Shown here one piece after another: positions 1 to 8,823 of a stretch of 64,000 nucleotides of DNA. Each line of letters opens with the position of its first letter. The first letter of the stretch is position 1. The position numbers and the translations under genes were made by a program. The notes under the pieces are model-generated. The model saw only the letters and a list, made by a program, of their open reading frames with translations, was not told the DNA's origin and ran no database searches. Where the stretch lies: assembly GCA_026914155.1 (NCBI GenBank), contig JAPPGH010000045.1:53742-117741 (forward strand), in the 5' to 3' direction. The DNA comes from Candidatus Palauibacter rhopaloidicola (GTDB lineage Bacteria > Gemmatimonadota > Gemmatimonadetes > Palauibacterales > Palauibacteraceae).

Positions 1-435
1 AACCCCCTGGAGTTCGACCGAAAGGTCGGGCGGCGCCGACAGTTGACGCAGAGAAGTCAGCCAGGCCGGCGGCGGGAGCGCCCGGCTGATCTCGTCCATC
101 AGGTGCGGCCACGCGAACCGGTCGCGGTCCAGCTGTTCGACCAGCGCGACACGCTCGCGGATCTCGCGAGACCTTTCCGTCAGACTGTCGCTTGCGGCCC
201 GGAGTTCGGCGAGCCTGGCCGAATCCGCCACAACCGCTTCAAGGCGCGTTCCGAGTTCGACGGCTTCGGTCCGTTGCAACCACCACAGCGCGGCCGCGCC
301 CGGCGGGATCGTCAGCGCCGAAATCAGCAGCGCGACGCCCCAAACGTCGATGCGGAGACCGCCCGCGGCGTTCCCGTCGGCCGGAAGCCCTTGCCGCGCG
401 CGCTGAGATTCGGGCAGGAGGTTGATCTCTATCAC
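1..435 (-). CDS. pilN: PilN, type IV pilus inner-membrane assembly protein (partial)
   Basis: This reading frame runs off the left edge, leaving 145 codons from a GTG start. The N-terminus reads MIEINLLP, the hallmark start of PilN, followed by one membrane segment at about residues 27-47 and a helical, coiled-coil-prone periplasmic stretch. PilN binds cytoplasmic PilM through its N-terminal peptide and pairs with PilO in the periplasm to link the motor to the pilus. It lies 22 bp after pilM, in the usual pilM-N-O order, so pilO should follow outside the window. The C-terminal part cannot be judged. Confidence 0.88.
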   Translation of the reverse strand, partial: MIEINLLPESQRARQGLPADGNAAGGLRIDVWGVALLISALTIPPGAAALWWLQRTEAVELGTRLEAVVADSARLAELRAASDSLTERSREIRERVALVEQLDRDRFAWPHLMDEISRALPPPAWLTSLRQLSAPPDLSVELQGV

Positions 436-457
436 GGCCGTACCCGCGCTTCCACGC

Positions 458-1417
458 TCAGCCACCCCGGACCGGGGGCCGCAGAGCCAGCCCGACTGAG
501 AGCATGAGCAGCGGCGCCACCGAGCCCAGATCGGTTCGGTCCGCGACGTCCGGCGCGACCTCGATGCGTTCGAACGCACTCGCGAGGCGCGTTTCGACGC
601 CGGTGGTCTCTGCGAGGATCTCGACCAGTCCGGACGCCGTGGCTCCTCCCCCGCACAGGTACGCGCGTGCGATCCCCGGTCCCGTCTCTACGAACGCCCC
701 CGCCCGGTCGATCCCGCGGGCGATCCGGAGGGCGCACTCGTCCAGTTCGTCGGCGGCCGGGGTGCCGATCGCCAGTTCCCGGGTCAGCAGGGGGAGTCCG
801 TTTCGGAGCAGGTGTATGGCGGTGGAATGACCCCCGACGTCGACCAGCACGGTCACATCCTTCATGGCGCTCGGATAGTTCGCCTCGAACGCGTTGCGAA
901 GGGCCAGGGCTTCCACGTCGACGGCCGTGGGGTTTAGGTCCGCTCGCCGCAGGAGTGCGACCCGCGCCTCGACGACGTCGCGCTTCGCCGCCGCCAGCAG
1001 CACGGTCATCGTGGAGCCACCGCCGTGCGGATCGATGATCGCGAAGTCCAGTTCCACGTTCTTCATGTCGAAGGGGACGTGCTGCTCCGCTTCCCACGGC
1101 ATCACGGCACGGGCCTCCGCTTCATCCATCCGGTCGATTTCGATCACCTTGCTGAGGACATCGCGCCCGCCGATGCCGATGACGACATCGCGGGGCTTGA
1201 GTCGCTCCCGCCTGAACATCGAGGAGAGCGTGTCGGCAACACGTTCCGGCTCCCGGATCGTTCCGCCGCGAACGGCGGCCGGCTCGTTAGGAGCGGTCGC
1301 GAGCGCGGTCAGGCGCGGCCTGTGCTCGCGGTGCTCGATCACCGCGGCCTTATTCAAGTCGCTGCCGATATCGACTCCGACGGTCACTTTCCGGCGCCGC
1401 AATCCGAATCCCCTCAT
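458..1417 (-). CDS. pilM: PilM, actin-like type IV pilus assembly ATPase
   Basis: A 319-residue PilM/FtsA-like actin-fold protein. The phosphate-1 motif VGVDIGSD sits near residues 10-17, and later segments carry the second phosphate and adenosine-type loops (VLVDVGGHST, YLCGGGA). PilM forms the cytoplasmic ring element of the pilus alignment complex and recruits PilN. I chose the ATG whose product begins MRGFGLRRRKVTVGVDIG, because the frame is open further upstream but that part overlaps the preceding prepilin gene and has no PilM similarity. The start lies 2 bp after the PilW-like stop codon, which indicates an operon. Confidence 0.9.
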   Translation of the reverse strand: MRGFGLRRRKVTVGVDIGSDLNKAAVIEHREHRPRLTALATAPNEPAAVRGGTIREPERVADTLSSMFRRERLKPRDVVIGIGGRDVLSKVIEIDRMDEAEARAVMPWEAEQHVPFDMKNVELDFAIIDPHGGGSTMTVLLAAAKRDVVEARVALLRRADLNPTAVDVEALALRNAFEANYPSAMKDVTVLVDVGGHSTAIHLLRNGLPLLTRELAIGTPAADELDECALRIARGIDRAGAFVETGPGIARAYLCGGGATASGLVEILAETTGVETRLASAFERIEVAPDVADRTDLGSVAPLLMLSVGLALRPPVRGG

Positions 1418-1419
1418 GT

Positions 1420-2256
1420 CTAGTTGCGGAGCGACATCGCGTAGACGACTCGCCGACCCGCTGCACGCCCGTTTCGGCCGGTGGCCGTACCGGCCAGCCG
1501 GACTTCGCGCACGCGTGAGAGATCCCCGGTCGCTACGCGGGCCTGGGTCGCGCCGTTCGACAACCGGTACTCGAACGCCGCGCCGGGCTCGAGCGGGGAC
1601 ACGAACTCCTGGCCATTGCGCCGGATGGACACGGTCGACCCGGAATCGGGTCGGTGGATGGCGTAGGTGAGCCGCCCGTAGACGCGAGCGAACGAGCCGG
1701 GCACGGGCATTGGGGCGAGGCTTCCGCTCCATCCGGTGGCGCGGCGGAACCACCGGGTCGACATCCGATTCGCACGATCCGCCCCGGCTGCCCGGCAAGC
1801 GGTCTCCGCCGCCGCCGAGACGCCGAAGACGGGCGTGAATCCGTCCGCGTAGGTCCAGGTCGCCTCGTACGGCCCGGAAGTCGCCGTGCCGCGCCACCCG
1901 GACTGAGGGTTCGCGGCGATGGAATCGTACACGAAGAGGTCGACCGAACCGTTCCCCGTGCCGCAAACGATCGCCCTCAACACGTCGACCCGGATGGACA
2001 CCGCGTCGGGCGTCGCGAGGAGCAGATCGTCCGGCCCGGCGGCGCGGATCTCCGCTCCCAGCCCGTCGGACAGCACGCGCGTGATCTGCGAGGCCTGGAT
2101 CGCGTCCTCATTACGCAGATGGAAGGCACTCTGACTCCCCAGCAGGCCGATGAGCAAGCCGATGAGCAGGCCGGCGCCTGTCAGCGCGACGAGCATCTCG
2201 GCGAGCGTGAAGCCTCTCTGACTGCGAGGCGGCACGAGGCGGCGCGGAGCGCTCAC
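1420..2256 (-). CDS. PilW/GspJ-like minor prepilin
   Basis: A 278-residue protein with a class III (prepilin) signal: a short basic leader, then RGFTLAEMLVAL, giving the G-F cleavage site and the +5 Glu, and then a hydrophobic helix to about residue 40. The length and the large C-terminal domain match PilW/GspJ-type minor pilins, which cap or prime the pilus. It overlaps the next upstream prepilin gene by 4 bp and precedes pilM. Assignment to PilW rather than another minor pilin is by length and position only. Confidence 0.8.
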   Translation of the reverse strand: MSAPRRLVPPRSQRGFTLAEMLVALTGAGLLIGLLIGLLGSQSAFHLRNEDAIQASQITRVLSDGLGAEIRAAGPDDLLLATPDAVSIRVDVLRAIVCGTGNGSVDLFVYDSIAANPQSGWRGTATSGPYEATWTYADGFTPVFGVSAAAETACRAAGADRANRMSTRWFRRATGWSGSLAPMPVPGSFARVYGRLTYAIHRPDSGSTVSIRRNGQEFVSPLEPGAAFEYRLSNGATQARVATGDLSRVREVRLAGTATGRNGRAAGRRVVYAMSLRN

Positions 2257-2621
2257 GGCGCAGCGGGCAGCGGGCGGGGCCGCGAGAGAACGACCTCGAA
2301 GTCGGCCGTCGGGGCCGGCGGCAGGGACACGGTCACGCGGGCGTGCTTGAGCCGCGGCGAGGGCTGGGTCACGTCGTGCGAGACGTCGAAGCGACGTTCA
2401 CCGACATCGACGGTACTCGCGTGGGAGGTCGCCGCGGCGTGTCCGGCCCGGACGAGCGACTCCACGGCGTTTCGACCCGCGAGCGTGTGCTCCGTCGCCC
2501 ACCCCGCCCGGAGCGCCTGCGAACCGATCCCGAGCACTACGGCCGCCGCTCCAAGGACCCCGACGGACGTCACGACGATGGCCAGCAGCACCTCGACCAG
2601 ACTGAAGCCCGTGGTCTTCAC
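2253..2621 (-). CDS. PilV/GspI-like minor prepilin
   Basis: A 122-residue prepilin starting MKTTGFSLVEVLLAIVVTSVG. The very short leader is cut before Phe, with Glu at +5, followed by the N-terminal assembly helix. The TSVGVLGAA extension of the helix is typical of PilV/GspI proteins. It overlaps both neighbouring prepilin genes by 4 bp, so the three are probably translationally coupled. It would act as a minor subunit in the pilus tip or priming complex. Confidence 0.8.
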   Translation of the reverse strand: MKTTGFSLVEVLLAIVVTSVGVLGAAAVVLGIGSQALRAGWATEHTLAGRNAVESLVRAGHAAATSHASTVDVGERRFDVSHDVTQPSPRLKHARVTVSLPPAPTADFEVVLSRPRPLPAAP

Positions 2622-3076
2622 TGTGGAAACGGTTCCGCGCGAACCCGGCCCACGAAGTTCGAGACGAGCCGAATGCCGCGATCGCCGCGATACAGGTAGA
2701 CGTTACCGGGGGATCCGTGACCGCGGGCGTTGAAGCGGAGGGTGGAGGGCCGCAGCCGCACCGAGTCGAGCCGGCCGAGGGCGCGGCCTCCGAGGTCGAC
2801 GCGAGACAGCAACGACCCTCCACTCCCCGATACTTCGAGCCGGGTCCCCGTGAGCGTCACCGTAGTCGGCGCATGGGTCGCCACGGCGTGGAGGCGGGCC
2901 AGCGTGAGCTGCGACTCCGCCACCCGGGCGGCTCGCGTCAGACTGAACCGATCGAGGGGCTGGCGGGAGACGATGAAGGTCGCGGCCAATCCGGCGACCG
3001 CCAGCGCGACCGCGACCTCCACCAGACTGAACCCGTTCCGCCCTGTACGCGATCCATGGGATCCGCCGTGCTGCAT
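2618..3076 (-). CDS. FimT/GspH-like minor prepilin
   Basis: A 152-residue prepilin with the processing site GRNG/FSLVEVAVAL and an N-terminal hydrophobic helix. The beta-rich C-terminal region, with DSVRLRPSTLRFNARGHGSPG near the end, matches the GspH/FimT fold. The frame is open upstream to 3121, but I chose the ATG at 3076 because a GGGAG ribosome-binding site lies 7 bases before it. FimT-type pilins in other bacteria bind DNA during natural transformation. Here, with a ComEA-like gene in the same operon, that is possible but not shown. Confidence 0.8.
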   Translation of the reverse strand: MQHGGSHGSRTGRNGFSLVEVAVALAVAGLAATFIVSRQPLDRFSLTRAARVAESQLTLARLHAVATHAPTTVTLTGTRLEVSGSGGSLLSRVDLGGRALGRLDSVRLRPSTLRFNARGHGSPGNVYLYRGDRGIRLVSNFVGRVRAEPFPQ

Positions 3077-3166
3077 GAAATGCTCCCTTCCTCGAATGAG
3101 CGTTTCCGATTCTCTCTGCAAGCATCGTCCCCCGCGTCAACGGCGCATCAACGGCCGGCGTCCGGG

Positions 3167-3592
3167 CTAGCAATCCGTGCCCTCGACGATCTGTCCGACG
3201 GCTTCATCGGCGTTCCCGGAGGACGAATTGACGCACCATGTGTTCGGCGAGGACGCGTGTTTCGCCGTGATCTTGTAGCCGTCCGTATAGGCGGTCACCG
3301 TCAGCGCGATGTTCGTGCTGGCCTGGAAGTCCCGAGTCCCGTCGCCATCCAGGTCCGCCCCTCCGCCGGCGGCCACGCTGACCGCGGCATACGCCTGGTT
3401 GTTGAAAAAGTGCGCTTCCTCGGCCGTCATCATGTTGCGGATGTCGCTCTGCGCGGCGGCATCGAACGCCTTTTCCTTCGTACTCGTGAACTGCGGGATC
3501 GCGATCGCCGCGAGAATGCCGATGATGACGACCACGATCAGCAGTTCGATCAGCGTGAACCCCTCGGCACCACTCTTCGTCGTTCTTCTCAT
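3167..3592 (-). CDS. pilA: PilA-like major prepilin
   Basis: A 141-residue protein with the classic sequence EG/FTLIELLIVVVIIGILAAIAIPQF: prepilin peptidase site after Gly11, Glu at +5, and the long N-terminal helix. Two cysteines near the C-terminus (WCVNS and the final GTDC) could form the disulfide loop common in type IVa pilins. I used the ATG at 3592, which is preceded by AGGAGAGGG; an in-frame GTG at 3604 overlaps that ribosome-binding site. It is the best candidate for the structural pilin, sitting between the assembly ATPases and the minor prepilins. Confidence 0.88.
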   Translation of the reverse strand: MRRTTKSGAEGFTLIELLIVVVIIGILAAIAIPQFTSTKEKAFDAAAQSDIRNMMTAEEAHFFNNQAYAAVSVAAGGGADLDGDGTRDFQASTNIALTVTAYTDGYKITAKHASSPNTWCVNSSSGNADEAVGQIVEGTDC

Positions 3593-3700
3593 CCCTCTCC
3601 TCACTTCCGCCCGGGTTGGATCTTCGGCAGCACCTCCGATAGGGCTGCGCGGGCCGCGGTTCCGGCGGGGCGCCGGTGACCGCGGACGGTCATCCCATAA

Positions 3701-4162
3701 TTAGGCATCGTCCAGCAACGGAGTCTCAACACCCCAGTCCGGCGGTTCATCGAAGCCGGTGGCGGCATGGATTCGGCCACGCCGGACCGACAGGGTCAGC
3801 GAATGCACCCTCCCGGCACCGTCACGCAGCGGTCGACGGATATCGTCCGTGCCGACCGACGGCTCGGGACGCGGCAACCCAAGCGCGCGCAACGCCTCCG
3901 GCACGGTCTCGAACCCCTCCGCGAAGGCGGCCGTCCACGACCGGACGAGTGCCGGACCACCGACCCGATCCGGCCTGGCTCGCAGACGCAACGTCCAGTC
4001 CGGAGCCTCGAAGCGCAGCCACCGGTCGTCGCCGGAGCGCCGGTCCGCCGCCGCGCGTCCGTACCGCTCGAAGGCGGCGTGGACGGGCTGGCCGAGCAGG
4101 TCCCGCACGCATGGAGCCGCCCCGCGGTGGCTCGAGTCTTCGTCGTTCTTGCTCGTGGACAT
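3701..4162 (-). CDS. Small protein of unknown function in the pilus operon
   Basis: A 153-residue soluble protein with no signal peptide and no recognised motif. It is rich in Arg, Asp and aromatic residues, with alternating charged beta-strand-like segments (DRWLRFEAPDWTLRLRARPD; VHSLTLSVRRGRIHAATGF). It sits between pilC (73 bp) and pilA (108 bp) on the same strand, so it is probably co-transcribed. I do not recognise a family. A role as an accessory pilus factor is suggested only by position. Confidence 0.6.
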   Translation of the reverse strand: MSTSKNDEDSSHRGAAPCVRDLLGQPVHAAFERYGRAAADRRSGDDRWLRFEAPDWTLRLRARPDRVGGPALVRSWTAAFAEGFETVPEALRALGLPRPEPSVGTDDIRRPLRDGAGRVHSLTLSVRRGRIHAATGFDEPPDWGVETPLLDDA

Positions 4163-4234
4163 GCGGCAAGAAGAGGAACGAGGGGAAACCCCGCAAGCCG
4201 CGAGGATCCGCCGCCCGCGAGATCGCCGACCGCG

Positions 4235-5395
4235 TCACTGGATCGCGTTGATGAGTTCGAAGATGGGGAGGTACATGGCGATGATCATCCCGCCGACGAG
4301 ACCCCCGAGGATCACGATCAGAACGGGCTCCAGTATCCTCAGCAGACTCTCGGCGCCGGCATCGACTTCGTCGTCGTAGAAGTCGGCGATCCGGGACAGC
4401 ATCCCGTCGAGATCTCCGGTTTCTTCTCCGACGTGGATCATTCGGGCCACCATGGGCGGGAAGGCCCGGGTTTCGCGCAGGGGCCGCGCGATGGACTCAC
4501 CCCGCCGGATCGCGACGCGACTCGCCTGTATCGCATCCTCGATCACGCGGTTCCCCGCGGTCCGCGCCGTGATCTCGAGCCCCTCGAGAATCGGAACGCC
4601 CGACGAGAGCAGCGTTCCCAGGGTCCGCGTGACCCGGGACACCGCGGCCTTCCGAATCAGCGGGCCGAGCACCGGCAGTTGCAGCAGCATACGGTCGACG
4701 TGCAGCCGGCCCGCGTCCGTGGCGACCCAGCGGCGCAGGATCAATGCCGCGCCGCCCGCCGCGGCGAGCAGCGCCCACCACCAGCTCTGGACGATCCCGG
4801 AGAGGCCGATGACCACGCGTGTCGGGAGAGGCAGCGTCGCATTGAAGCTCGCGAAGACAGTCTCGAAGGTCGGGATCACGAAGAGAAGGAGCGTCGCAAC
4901 AACCGCGATGGCCACCGCGAGCACGACGGCCGGATAGAGCATGGCGCCCCTCACTTTTCGACGGATCTGTTCACTCTTTTCGAGGAAGGTGGCGAGGCGC
5001 TCGAGAATCCCGTCCAGCCTGCTCCCGGATTCGCCCGCATGGACCATGTTCACGTAGAGCTGCGCGAAAATGCGGGGGTGCCTGCCGAGCGCGCCGGCGA
5101 GGGTGTTTCCGGCCTCCACATCGCGAAGCGTGTCGCGGGCCACCTGCCGAAGCGCGGAGTTCTCCGCCTGGAGCGCGAGGGTCTCCAGTGTCCGGGTGAG
5201 CGGCAACCCGGCGCTGATCATCACGGAGAATTGCCGCGTGAAGAGTACGAGATCACGCGTTTTCACCCGTGCCGCCGGTGCGACGATTCGGCGCCTCGCG
5301 CGCCGGACCAGGTTCGCCGCGGCGGACCTCACGCGCGCCCGGCCGCGAGAGAGGTGGACCGACCGCCAGCCCCCACATCGTCCACCCCGCGCCAT
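4235..5395 (-). CDS. pilC: PilC, type IV pilus inner-membrane platform protein
   Basis: A 386-residue T2SSF-family protein. It has two repeats of the cytoplasmic domain, each with the LFTRQFSVMISAGLPL- and RTLGTLLSSGVPILEGL-type motif, and membrane segments near residues 150-175, 205-225 and 353-378. PilC is the polytopic platform on which PilB and PilT act to extend and retract the pilus. The first 43 residues are Arg-rich and do not resemble the usual N-terminal region, so the protein looks shorter than typical PilC at that end. It follows pilT by 52 bp. Confidence 0.9.
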   Translation of the reverse strand: MARGGRCGGWRSVHLSRGRARVRSAAANLVRRARRRIVAPAARVKTRDLVLFTRQFSVMISAGLPLTRTLETLALQAENSALRQVARDTLRDVEAGNTLAGALGRHPRIFAQLYVNMVHAGESGSRLDGILERLATFLEKSEQIRRKVRGAMLYPAVVLAVAIAVVATLLLFVIPTFETVFASFNATLPLPTRVVIGLSGIVQSWWWALLAAAGGAALILRRWVATDAGRLHVDRMLLQLPVLGPLIRKAAVSRVTRTLGTLLSSGVPILEGLEITARTAGNRVIEDAIQASRVAIRRGESIARPLRETRAFPPMVARMIHVGEETGDLDGMLSRIADFYDDEVDAGAESLLRILEPVLIVILGGLVGGMIIAMYLPIFELINAIQ

Positions 5396-5447
5396 CGCCG
5401 GCGGCCGGTCGCTATCGCTCTCCTCACGTACGTCGCGTCAACGCCGT

Positions 5448-6536
5448 TCACCGCGCGGATCCATCGGGCGCGGACGTCCTCGCCATGCGACGGAACTCGG
5501 CGGGATCGGAGGTGATCCGAAGACATTCCTCGAAGTCCACCTGCCGCCGGACATAGAGCCGGTGGAGCGCATCGTTGAGCGTCCGCATGCCGAACCTGCG
5601 CGCGGCCTGCATCGCGGAGTGGATCTGATGGACCTTCGCCTCGCGGATCAAAGCGCGGACGGCAGGCGTCGCGACCAGGATCTCGCAGGCGACGACACGT
5701 CCGCCGCCCTGGACGCGGCGAAGGAGCGTCTGCGTGATGACGCCCTCGAATACGTGGGCAAACTGTGCGCGCACCTGCTCCTGCCGGTGGGAGGGGAAGG
5801 CATCGATGATCCGGTGGATGGACTCCGCCGCGGAACGCGTATGCAGCGTCCCGAGCGCCAGATGCCCCGTCTCCGCGACCGTGAGCGCGGCTTGAATCGT
5901 CTCCGGATCCCGCAACTCGCCGATGAGAATCACGTCCGGGTCCTGGCGCAGGGCGTAGCGCAGCGCGCTGGCGAAGTCGGGCGTGTCCTGCCCGATCTCG
6001 CGCTGGTTCACGATGCAGCGCTTGTGCGGATGTACGAATTCGATCGGATCCTCGATCGTTACGATGTGGCCCGCGCGAGCCACGTTGATGCGGTCCACCA
6101 TCGCCGCCAGCGTCGTCGACTTGCCCGAGCCGGTGGGCCCCGTCACCAGCACGAGGCCGCGCGGCTTGTCCGCCAGCCGACCGACGATCGACGGTACGCC
6201 GAGTTCGCGCAGGCTCGGGATCTCGACCGGCACGCGGCGGATGGCGCACGCCACGCTGCCCCGCTGCCGGAACAGGTTCGCGCGAAAGCGGGAAAGGCCG
6301 GGGATCGCGAAACCCAAGTCGAAGTCGGGCTCGCCCGCGAAGCGCTCGCGCTGGTCCTCCGAGAGCATCGAACGGCCCAGAGCCGCGGTGTCCTCCGGAT
6401 CCAGAGCGGCCTCCGCGCGGCTGTCCGTGAGGTTGCCGTCGATCCGCAGCTTCGGGCGTTCGCCCACCGTAAGGTGCAGGTCGGACGCCCCCCGTTCGAC
6501 CATCTCGCTCAGCAGTTCAACCAGACGTGCGTCCAT
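5448..6536 (-). CDS. pilT: PilT, pilus retraction ATPase
   Basis: A 362-residue secretion-type ATPase of normal PilT length. It shows Walker A GPTGSGKST at about residues 133-141, an Asp box (TIEDPIEFVH), a Walker B-type segment (VILIGELRDPETI), a His box (HLALGTLHT) and the PilT-specific C-terminal motif, here written ALIREAKVHQI. PilT is the hexameric motor that depolymerises pili, powering twitching and DNA uptake. It follows pilB by 10 bp. Confidence 0.95.
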   Translation of the reverse strand: MDARLVELLSEMVERGASDLHLTVGERPKLRIDGNLTDSRAEAALDPEDTAALGRSMLSEDQRERFAGEPDFDLGFAIPGLSRFRANLFRQRGSVACAIRRVPVEIPSLRELGVPSIVGRLADKPRGLVLVTGPTGSGKSTTLAAMVDRINVARAGHIVTIEDPIEFVHPHKRCIVNQREIGQDTPDFASALRYALRQDPDVILIGELRDPETIQAALTVAETGHLALGTLHTRSAAESIHRIIDAFPSHRQEQVRAQFAHVFEGVITQTLLRRVQGGGRVVACEILVATPAVRALIREAKVHQIHSAMQAARRFGMRTLNDALHRLYVRRQVDFEECLRITSDPAEFRRMARTSAPDGSAR

Positions 6537-6546
6537 CCGGCCCGGC

Positions 6547-8073
6547 CTACGCCGGCGTCTCCCTGAGCACGTCTTCGAGCGTCGCGATCCCCCTTCTCGC
6601 CTTGGCGAACCCGTCCTGCCGCAGAGTGGTCATCCCCTCCTTGACGGCGCAGCGCTCGATCTCCTCCGAGGATGCGCCCGCCAGGACGAGCCGGCGGATC
6701 GTCGGAGACATCGGAAGGACTTCATACAGGCCCTGGCGGCCCGAATACCCCGATCCGTCGCACGAATGGCAGCCCGCGCCGCGGTAGAAGGCGGTGTGGC
6801 CGCGCCGGCCCGCTTCCAGCCCGACCGAACTCAGGATCTCCGGTGCGTAACTCGTCTCGACCCGGCAGTCGGGACAGATCCGGCCTACGAGCCGCTGGGC
6901 GGTGATGACCTTGACGGCGACGGCCACGTTGAACGCTTCGATTCCCATGTCGACGAGTCGCGTCGCGGTCGAAGCGGCGTCATTGGTGTGGAGGGTGGAG
7001 AGCACGAGGTGGCCGGTGAGCGCCGCCTTCACCGCGATGCCGCCCGTCTCGCGGTCGCGGATCTCGCCCACCATGAGGATGTTGGGGTCCTGTCGCAGGA
7101 AGGCGCGAAGCGTCGTGGCGAAGGTAAGACCGATCTTCGGACGAACCTGGACCTGGTTGATGCCTTCGATGCTGTACTCGACCGGATCCTCGGCGGTCAT
7201 GATGTTCGCCTCGGGCGTGTTGAGTCGCGCGAGGGCGCTGTAGAGCGTCGTGGTCTTCCCGGATCCCGTGGGGCCCGTGACCAGGACCATGCCCGACGTC
7301 TGGGCGATCGCCGCGAGCAGCTCGCGCTCCGCGCGCGTCTCCATCCCGAAGGATTCGAGATCGAAGGCCTGCCGCTCCCTGTCGAGGATTCGGAGAACGA
7401 CTTTTTCACCGAACAGCGTGGGTAGCGTCGAGACCCGGAAGTCGATGACTCTGTCGGCGACCGGCATGCGGATCCGGCCGTCCTGTGGAATCCTGCGCTC
7501 CGCGATGTTCAGGTCCGCCAGGATCTTGAGGCGGGACGTCAGGGCCGCCGCCAGTTGGAAGGGCGGCCGCATGATCTCCCGCAGTCTCCCATCGAGGCGA
7601 TAGCGGACCCTCAATTCACCTTCGTACGGTTCGAAGTGAATGTCCGAGGCGCCGCGATGTACCGCATCGCCGAGGATGTCGTTGATGAGCCTGACGGCCG
7701 GTTCCTCACCCGCTTCGGCCGCACCGGCTTCGGGCGGCGGCGCCCCGGTCGCCTCCTCCGCGCCCCCGCTCTTGCGTGTCGTGGCGGCTTCATAGCTCCG
7801 GTCGATCCGTTGGCGGAGCGTGTGTTCTCCCACTCCAACGGCGTCGATCTCGAACTGGGTGAGGAACTGAAGGTCGTCGATGAGCGCCGCGTCGGACGGG
7901 TCCGCCATCGCGACGGAGAGCGTCCGGCCGGTGCGCCGCAGCGGGAGCACGAGATGCCGACTCGCGAACTCCGCCGGGATGAGACGAAGGACCTTCGGAT
8001 CCGACGCCGGCCGCTTCCGTTTCGGGGCCGGGGTGGCCGCGGCCCGGGAGGGCGTCACCGCGTCCCCGCGCAT
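6547..8073 (-). CDS. pilB: PilB, pilus extension ATPase
   Basis: A 508-residue PilB/GspE ATPase. It has an N-terminal T2SSE_N domain (to about residue 95), an acidic linker, Walker A GPTGSGKTT at about 267-275, the Asp box MTAEDPVEY, Walker B ILMVGEIRDRETG, and a zinc-binding tetracysteine (CPDC and CHSC) around residues 392-440. It powers pilus polymerisation. The start overlaps the end of the upstream HhH gene by 19 bp. The protein is somewhat shorter at the N-terminus than many PilB proteins of about 560 residues. Confidence 0.93.
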   Translation of the reverse strand: MRGDAVTPSRAAATPAPKRKRPASDPKVLRLIPAEFASRHLVLPLRRTGRTLSVAMADPSDAALIDDLQFLTQFEIDAVGVGEHTLRQRIDRSYEAATTRKSGGAEEATGAPPPEAGAAEAGEEPAVRLINDILGDAVHRGASDIHFEPYEGELRVRYRLDGRLREIMRPPFQLAAALTSRLKILADLNIAERRIPQDGRIRMPVADRVIDFRVSTLPTLFGEKVVLRILDRERQAFDLESFGMETRAERELLAAIAQTSGMVLVTGPTGSGKTTTLYSALARLNTPEANIMTAEDPVEYSIEGINQVQVRPKIGLTFATTLRAFLRQDPNILMVGEIRDRETGGIAVKAALTGHLVLSTLHTNDAASTATRLVDMGIEAFNVAVAVKVITAQRLVGRICPDCRVETSYAPEILSSVGLEAGRRGHTAFYRGAGCHSCDGSGYSGRQGLYEVLPMSPTIRRLVLAGASSEEIERCAVKEGMTTLRQDGFAKARRGIATLEDVLRETPA

Positions 8074-8753
8074 ACCTGTTCCCGGAAGCGGGCGAGCGTG
8101 CGCGGGCCGATGCCCCGGACGCGGGTGACGGCCTCCGGCGTTTCGAACGGTCCGTTCTCGCTTCGATCGTTGATGATGCGGGCCGCGAGGGCGGGTCCGA
8201 TGCCCGACAGGCTCTCGAGTTGTGCGCGATCGGCCCGGTTGAGATCGATCCGTCCGCCTCCGGGCGGACAGCCCGTCGCCATCGGCGCGGCGCCAGCGGG
8301 AGCCAGGCGGGGCGCGGCGGGAGCGGGAGCCAGGCGGGGCGCCCCGGGCTCGAAACGGATATGCGGGGCAAGGCGGCGCGCGGTGACCTCTCCCACTCCA
8401 CTGACCCGTTCCAGGTCGGCCGTTTCACGGAACGGAGCACGTTGCCGCTCTTCGATGAGAGCCTCCGCGAGGCTCGGACCGACGCCGGGCAGCCGGCGCA
8501 ACTCGTCGGCCGGGGCACGGTTCACGTCGATCCGTTCCCCATCGGCGAGCGGGGTCTGCGCCCGCTGCTCCCGAGTCAGCGCGGCGACGACCTCGCCCTC
8601 GATGCCCTCCAGATCCGTCGCGGGGTCGATCGTGTCGAGACCCTCGAGCCGGCCCGGGTCGGGCACGAGGAGGGTGCGCGTCACGAGACTCACGCCCACG
8701 AGCACGAGCGCGGCGCCCAGCGCCTTGCGTTCCGCGCGATTCAGATCCCACAC
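8055..8753 (-). CDS. ComEA-like membrane-anchored helix-hairpin-helix protein
   Basis: A 232-residue protein with one N-terminal membrane segment (about residues 11-30) and two helix-hairpin-helix pairs, IDVNRAPADELRRLPGVGP and IDLNRADRAQLESLSGIGP, each with the second GIG/GVG hairpin downstream. HhH repeats bind the DNA backbone without sequence specificity; ComEA-type proteins pull incoming DNA into the periplasm. Its place directly upstream of pilB supports a link with natural transformation. The linker between the domains contains a direct repeat encoding two copies of RLAPA. Confidence 0.82.
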   Translation of the reverse strand: MWDLNRAERKALGAALVLVGVSLVTRTLLVPDPGRLEGLDTIDPATDLEGIEGEVVAALTREQRAQTPLADGERIDVNRAPADELRRLPGVGPSLAEALIEERQRAPFRETADLERVSGVGEVTARRLAPHIRFEPGAPRLAPAPAAPRLAPAGAAPMATGCPPGGGRIDLNRADRAQLESLSGIGPALAARIINDRSENGPFETPEAVTRVRGIGPRTLARFREQVCAGTR

Positions 8754-8823
8754 CCCTCACCTCCCCTCGTAGCAGGTCCGATTCCTGCCCGAGGATCGGG
8801 GAGCGGATCAACCGGTCATCAAA

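Noticed and set aside
458..1966. A 502-residue frame that extends pilM upstream through the PilW-like gene
   Set aside because: The extra 183 residues are Arg-rich and overlap a real prepilin gene; the PilM fold begins at the ATG at 1417.
3605..3700. A sigma-54 promoter for pilA
   Set aside because: No TGGC-N8-TTGC type -24/-12 pair was found in the intergenic region.
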